Part shown: positions 5,446 through 8,603 of the stretch, one piece after another
How the letters are laid out: every line of letters starts with the position of its first letter
Numbering within the stretch: the first letter of the stretch is position 1
NCBI GenBank assembly: GCA_900556705.1
Contig: USPT01000039.1
Coordinates: forward strand, 1 to 8,603
Source: an uncultured Collinsella sp.
Lineage (GTDB): Bacteria > Actinomycetota > Coriobacteriia > Coriobacteriales > Coriobacteriaceae
Length of the DNA stretch: 8,603 nucleotides
Direction of reading: 5' to 3'
The notes under the pieces: generated by a model
The model's database searches: none
What the model saw: the letters and a program-made list of their open reading frames with translations, nothing else
What the model was told of the DNA's origin: nothing
Position numbers and translations under genes: made by a program

Positions 5446-7158
5446 CTACAGCTCGTACTTATACACGCGGTAGATGTACTTCTCAGCTTCCATCTCGTAG
5501 GTGGCGATGGGCAGTCCATAGCGATCGTACTCGGTGAAGGTCTTGGCCTGGCCCGATGCTACGAGCATGCTATTCGAATCGCCGACGCTCTGTGCACTGC
5601 TTACGTAGCCCGAGAACGGCACCGCGATCTGGTCCACAAGCTCATAGGTGCGCGTGTTCTCGTCCGCCGTAAAGATGCGCCCAAACGAATGCGTTCCCTT
5701 GCCGTAGTCGGTCACCACCGCGGCACCCAGCTGGCCCCAGTCGAACTTGGGATAGCTCTCGGCCGCACCAAAGTTGTTGTCGTACAGCAGCACCTGGTAG
5801 CGACCAGTCGCGGTCGTCTCGTCGTTTGGCAGATAGGTCACACTGTGCTGACCCGCGTTGAGCGAAAAATCGCCTTGGGCCTGCAGCAACATGTCCTCAA
5901 AGCCCGAGCCGGTCCAAAACTCTGGCGAGCCCATAAGCCAATCGACCGTAGGCGTGCCGTAGATATCCGTGAGCTTGATGACCGTTGAGGTCTCGCGCGA
6001 GCTGAGCAGAACGGTGCCGCCGCCGAGCCACTGAATCGTGTTGATGTGAATCCAATCCAGGTCACCGTCCGAGGCCACCTTGGCGCTTGCCTTGAGGTCG
6101 GGGAATATGTCGCCCAGGTCCACGACGAGAGAGACGTCACCTGTCGTTACGTCGACCTTAATGACGAGGTCCTCGACATTAACGCGCTCGCCCTTGTCTT
6201 TATCGGCCGCCGCGCGATCGACGTCCAAATCGGCTTCGGAGCCGGCATGGCTCGCCAGCACCAGCAGATTGCCGTCGTCATCGAAGGCGTAGTCGTGGTG
6301 TAACTCATAGTCGCCCGTGCTCCAGACATTTACCACTTGGCCGTTGGCGTTGATCTGGGCCATCTTGGTCGTCGAGACGCTCATGATCATGCTGCCGTCG
6401 CCCGGAAACAGCAGGCGATGGCTGCGGTAGCCGATGATTGGCACCTCGCCGCGAATCTGACCCGCGTTGTCGTAGAGATACATAAAATCGAGCTTGGATG
6501 AGTCGGTGCCCAGGATGGCAAAGAGGCCATCGGCAAGCGGCGTGTTGGACTCCCCCGCCGTGACGGCGAGCCGCTCTTCTTCTTCGCCCTTGAGAGCCGG
6601 CGTCTTGACCGTGAACGTCGAAGTACGGCTGGCGCCATCTTGCGCCGTGCAGGTGAGGGTCACCTTGTTTTTGTGGTTGGGAATGAGGCCGATGACCTTA
6701 AACTCATGCTCCGTGGCCGGCGTGTCGCCGCCGCGGGGCGTGCGGGAAAACGTAGCGACCTTGGGCGTGTCACCGGTCTTTTTGCGACCGGCGACCGTAT
6801 AGGAGACGGTTACGGAATCCGTTGTCGCAAAGCGGACGTAGCAGCTCAGGGTATCGGTGCCAAAGGGGTCCTGCGCGACAAACGGAGCGGCCTCGCTGTA
6901 GCCGCCGGCGGCGTACTCGGCATCGAGCCGCTCCTTGATAGCCGTTTGCTTCTCGACGTCGTAGACCGCGACAATCTGCTTGTGGAGCTTCTTTTGCCCG
7001 TCGGTGAGCTCGTTGCTCGCACTAGATGCGCCGCCCGTACCGGCCCCGCCGACCGAGCAGCCCATGAGCCCTGTCCCGGCAAGTGCCAGCGCGCCCGCCG
7101 CACCCGCAAGAGCCGCTCGACGCGAAAACAGCCTGCTGTCCTTGTCACTCAATTCCAT
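5446..7158 (-). CDS. Arylsulfate sulfotransferase (ASST family), Tat-exported lipoprotein
   Basis: A 570-residue enzyme of the aryl-sulfate sulfotransferase family, which moves sulfate from one phenolic sulfate ester to another phenol without PAPS, outside the cytoplasm. Seen: FSRRAAL (R13, R14), a hydrophobic stretch and lipobox LMGC with C34, predicting Tat export and a lipid anchor; a low-complexity Gly/Ser linker; a beta-rich N-terminal domain to about residue 190; then the propeller region. The four residues known for E. coli AssT (His252, His356, Arg374, His436) have clear counterparts: HHDYAF (H288), IHINTIQW (H371), SSRETS (R388) and the catalytic-histidine motif AGQHS (H438). No Cys occurs after the N-terminal domain, so the disulfide pair of the E. 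coli enzyme is absent. I chose ATG 7156-7158 because it gives a normal Tat signal, but its ribosome binding site is weak. In-frame ATG 7195-7197 or TTG 7225-7227 would add 13 or 23 residues. It is transcribed alone and converges with the DUF389 gene. Confidence 0.88.
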   Translation of the reverse strand: MELSDKDSRLFSRRAALAGAAGALALAGTGLMGCSVGGAGTGGASSASNELTDGQKKLHKQIVAVYDVEKQTAIKERLDAEYAAGGYSEAAPFVAQDPFGTDTLSCYVRFATTDSVTVSYTVAGRKKTGDTPKVATFSRTPRGGDTPATEHEFKVIGLIPNHKNKVTLTCTAQDGASRTSTFTVKTPALKGEEEERLAVTAGESNTPLADGLFAILGTDSSKLDFMYLYDNAGQIRGEVPIIGYRSHRLLFPGDGSMIMSVSTTKMAQINANGQVVNVWSTGDYELHHDYAFDDDGNLLVLASHAGSEADLDVDRAAADKDKGERVNVEDLVIKVDVTTGDVSLVVDLGDIFPDLKASAKVASDGDLDWIHINTIQWLGGGTVLLSSRETSTVIKLTDIYGTPTVDWLMGSPEFWTGSGFEDMLLQAQGDFSLNAGQHSVTYLPNDETTATGRYQVLLYDNNFGAAESYPKFDWGQLGAAVVTDYGKGTHSFGRIFTADENTRTYELVDQIAVPFSGYVSSAQSVGDSNSMLVASGQAKTFTEYDRYGLPIATYEMEAEKYIYRVYKYEL

Positions 7159-7284
7159 ATCGTTACCGTCTTTAAATACCACCGTCGTTTTCCTCATATA
7201 CCATGGCGTTTGCCCAGCCCTGTCCAATTTGACTCGCAGCTTAACAAACGCCCCTTAACGCAAGCTTAGGTTTGTAGCGGCGCG

Positions 7285-7305
7285 GAGTCGAGAATCGAGA
7301 GTCAA
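7285..7305. repeat. Three tandem 7-bp repeats upstream of the sulfotransferase gene
   Basis: GAGTCGA, GAATCGA and GAGTCAA follow each other without gaps, about 127-147 bp upstream of the sulfotransferase ATG. They could be a binding site for a regulator of that minus-strand gene, or chance. The rest of the 7159-7349 gap shows no gene and no clear promoter. Confidence 0.35.
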
Positions 7306-7349
7306 GATATACGCCAATTACATCGCGGCTTCTCCGCCTCCCGCAGATC

Positions 7350-7384
7350 AAAATGATCCCTTTTCCTCCGTCCCCAAGGGATCA
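7350..7384 (-). terminator. Terminator overlapping the stop codon of the AAC(3)-like pseudogene
   Basis: TGATCCCTT and AAGGGATCA form a perfect 9-bp stem (7354-7362 with 7376-7384) around a 13-base loop, with TTTT on the minus strand at 7353-7350. The TGA stop (7384-7382) forms the first bases of the stem, so translation ends inside the hairpin. Confidence 0.65.
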
Positions 7385-8179
7385 CTCGGGGCAGCCGCGA
7401 TGGTGCTCGATCCAGTTCACGGCAAAATCGACAAGTTCGCGTTGGCGCACAAAACGGATTGTCCCGTTGCCGAGGCGCGCCGTGCGCGCCGTACATTCCT
7501 GCTCAAAAGCAGTGCCAATCTCGTTAAAGTCCTCGCCGTCGACAAAGAGTGTGCGGTATTCCTTTCACACGCGCCGGCCGTTTTCCATAATCGCGCTATG
7601 TTCGACGCAGTCGTGTTTGCCGGGGTATTGCGCACGGGCGTCCGCCAAATGCAGTGACGTATTCTTGTCGTAGCCCACGCCCACGAGCAGCACGTAGCCG
7701 TCCAAATCGTACAGGCGGTCGATGGGCGATCCGTCGCCAAAGATATTGCTTAGGTCGTGGTTCTCCGTCAGGAATTGCGCATGCTGACCGTTTGCCGCCA
7801 CTGAACGCGCTGGGTGATCGCTGCGGAGCGTGCCTGGCCACGTGCGAAACATTTCGGCTACGGCTTCCATCGTGTTGGTGGGCGTGATGCACTTGTCATA
7901 GGCAGGCCAGTTATCGCGAATCAGCTGCCACCATTCGTAGGGCTCTTACCAATGGACACCACTCTCGGGGTCCAGGTTTTTCCAGGACTGCGTCGGCATC
8001 ATGATGGTGCCGGTCTCGCCCACCGCTTGGAGCAGCGCCTCGATCACCGGCTGTGCGCCGCCGCACACATATCCAAGCGCGCTGAGCGAACAATGGACCA
8101 TAACCATCTGCCCTGCGCACATACCGACGGCGGAGAGCGCGTCGAGAATATCCTGCTTAAGCACGATTTGCCGATCCAT
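7382..8179 (-). pseudogene. AAC(3)-family aminoglycoside N-acetyltransferase-like pseudogene, two in-frame nonsense codons
   Basis: The single frame from ATG 8177-8179 to TGA 7382-7384 spans 265 codons, the usual length for the AAC(3) family, but holds TAA at codon 78 (7946-7948) and TGA at codon 205 (7565-7567). All three pieces keep family motifs in the same frame: MVMVHCSLSALGYVCGG (26-41) and GETGTIMMPTQSW near the start; EWWQLIRDNWPAYD, FRTWPG and RSDHPARS (H122) in the middle, then YDLDGYVLLVGVGYDKNTSLHLAD; and EYRTLFVDGEDFNEIG after the second stop. The family transfers acetyl from acetyl-CoA to the 3-amino group of aminoglycosides, but chromosomal relatives often have unknown substrates. 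TGA sits where this family commonly has Trp (one change from TGG). No frameshift is seen, so decay looks recent, or the stops are sequence errors. AGAGGGG (8188-8194) lies eight bases before the ATG, and a terminator overlaps the end, so the gene retains complete expression signals. Confidence 0.87.
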
Positions 8180-8284
8180 TACCGTTTCCCCTCTACCCCC
8201 ATACCTCATTTGCTTTTGCCCCCTTTGGATCAAGGAGGCCAAGCACCGGAGATGGGTTCTATAAATGGACGGTAATTTGCGGCG

Positions 8285-8327
8285 AACGGCTACAGCTGTT
8301 CATTATCTTAGCTTTCTGTAGCCCGTT
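8285..8327. repeat. Inverted repeat upstream of the AAC(3)-like pseudogene
   Basis: GGCTACAG (8288-8295) and CTGTAGCC (8316-8323) are perfect inverted copies; with one bulged base the pairing extends to AACGG/CCGTT (8285-8327). The 20-base centre is AT-rich and includes, on the minus strand, TAAGATAAT, a possible -10 element without a good -35. It may be an operator/promoter for the leftward pseudogene or a hairpin in a transcript. The rest of 8180-8349 shows no gene, apart from a purine-rich minus-strand leader just before the pseudogene start. Confidence 0.4.
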
Positions 8328-8349
8328 ATTGGTGCCACCGGGCAACCGT

Positions 8350-8479
8350 TTTCGGAAGTGCGGGGAAAAATCGAATACCGCCGACCAGACCGGCTTTTTA
8401 GGCAACAAAACCGCAGGTCACAAGAGTCGAAAAGGGCGGTGTGCTCGGAGGTTCTGAGTTTTTCCCCGCACTTCCGAAA
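8350..8479. repeat. 130-bp element bounded by perfect 21-bp inverted repeats (MITE-like or structured RNA)
   Basis: The arms 8350-8370 (beginning TTTCGGAAGTGCGGGG and ending in A5) and 8459-8479 are perfect reverse complements over 21 bp. The 88-bp centre adds more pairing: ATACCGCC (8375-8382) with GGCGGTGT (8435-8442, one G-T pair), and TCGAA/CC against GGTTCTGA with bulges. The whole unit could therefore fold into one long hairpin. No transposase or ribosome binding site lies inside, and no clear target-site duplication flanks it. It could be a non-autonomous foldback element, an extragenic repeat of the genome, or a structured RNA; copy number would decide. A weak CTCGC/GCGAG stem (8486-8506) follows it. 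Confidence 0.65.
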
Positions 8480-8531
8480 TCCAAGCTCGCAGGAGGGGAA
8501 AGCGAGGCAATTTACACCACATATGTCCAGT

Positions 8532-8563
8532 AAAAACGGGTGGTAGCCGGTACGGCTACCACC
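8532..8563 (-). terminator. Terminator hairpin for a leftward gene beyond the contig end
   Basis: GGTGGTAGCCG (8539-8549) and CGGCTACCACC (8553-8563) form a perfect 11-bp stem with a 3-base loop. On the minus strand it is followed by CG and then TTTTT (8536-8532), the form of an intrinsic terminator. The gene it serves would lie to the right, off the contig. The last base of the arm is shared with the adapter that follows, so the true genomic sequence ends at 8562 or 8563. Confidence 0.7.
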
Positions 8564-8603
8564 TGTCTCTTATACACATCTCCGAGCCCACGAGACAGGC
8601 AGA
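8563..8603. other. Nextera transposase adapter and partial index (sequencing artefact)
   Basis: CTGTCTCTTATACACATCT (8563-8581) is the 19-bp Tn5 mosaic end used in Nextera libraries. CCGAGCCCACGAGAC (8582-8596) is the read-2 adapter arm. AGGCAGA (8597-8603) matches the first seven bases of a standard i7 index (AGGCAGAA). This is untrimmed library sequence and not part of the organism. Confidence 0.97.

Noticed and set aside
7159..7227. Longer start for the sulfotransferase at TTG 7225-7227
   Set aside because: It would bury the Tat signal 23 residues deeper and lacks a ribosome binding site. It cannot be fully excluded because the preferred ATG is also weakly preceded.
7565..7567. TGA as selenocysteine or recoded Trp
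   Set aside because: A second stop of another kind (TAA, codon 78) lies in the same frame and other genes here use TGA as a normal stop (for example 5374-5376), so simple nonsense decay explains both.
7565..7870. Independent 101-residue gene
   Set aside because: It is the middle part of the AAC(3)-like pseudogene in the same frame; its Met is internal (codon 104) without a ribosome binding site.
8180..8242. Upstream Met at 8242 as the start of the AAC(3)-like gene
   Set aside because: The extra 21 residues are not family-like and cover the ribosome binding site of the ATG at 8177-8179.
8371..8458. Invertible promoter between the 21-bp repeats
   Set aside because: No -35/-10 pair is visible in the 88-bp centre, no recombinase gene is nearby, and inner complementarity fits a foldback structure better. 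Kept only as a minor alternative.
8358..8546. 62-codon plus-strand open frame
   Set aside because: It runs through the inverted-repeat element and the terminator, has no ribosome binding site, and its Arg/Ser-rich product resembles no known protein.
1..8562. CRISPR array, tRNA or rRNA genes
   Set aside because: No regularly spaced direct repeats, cloverleaf structure or rRNA-like blocks were seen on reading the window.

Overview
The window looks like a high-GC actinobacterial gut commensal of the class Coriobacteriia, most likely Collinsella or a close relative. This is inferred from gene style: an LAXTG-type sortase signal, a Tat-lipoprotein arylsulfate sulfotransferase, and short intergenic hairpin terminators built on GGTAGCC-type stems. 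No marker gene is present to prove the taxon. The right end is not genome. The last 41 bases are a Nextera transposase adapter with the start of an index, so this is the raw end of an assembled contig.

Layout, left to right. (1) The C-terminal end of an OPT-family oligopeptide transporter (+, to 272), followed by an 18-bp palindrome and a strong terminator. (2) A convergent minus-strand gene (474-3929) for a 1151-residue cell-wall-anchored protein. It has a signal peptide, two very long Ala-rich helical stalk segments of nearly equal length, a CAP/PrgA-like globular domain between them, and a C-terminal LAQTG sorting signal. Just after the signal peptide the gene carries a G9 homopolymer. A one-base slip in either direction gives a stop codon at once or within four codons, which makes this a very likely phase-variable (ON/OFF) locus, and I consider it the most interesting signal in the window. 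(3) A 307-bp divergent promoter region with a palindrome and AT-rich repeats. (4) A DUF389-family multi-pass membrane protein (+, 4237-5376) with a perfect EF-hand-type loop between two membrane segments. (5) A convergent minus-strand arylsulfate sulfotransferase (5446-7158), predicted to be a Tat-exported lipoprotein with all expected catalytic residues. (6) A minus-strand AAC(3)-family aminoglycoside N-acetyltransferase-like pseudogene (7382-8179), disabled by two in-frame nonsense codons but otherwise full length in one frame, with its own terminator overlapping the native stop codon. (7) A gene-free end (8180-8562) holding a hairpin-forming inverted repeat, a 130-bp element bounded by perfect 21-bp inverted repeats (MITE-like or a structured RNA), and a terminator hairpin pointing left for a gene beyond the contig end.

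The genes do not form an operon; each is transcribed separately. The common theme is the cell envelope: peptide uptake, a long surface stalk protein, a membrane protein of unknown function and a surface-tethered sulfotransferase. No complete multi-gene defence or mobile system is visible. The best candidates for new biology are the G9 switch on the stalk protein, the 21-bp inverted-repeat element, and the EF-hand loop in the DUF389 protein.
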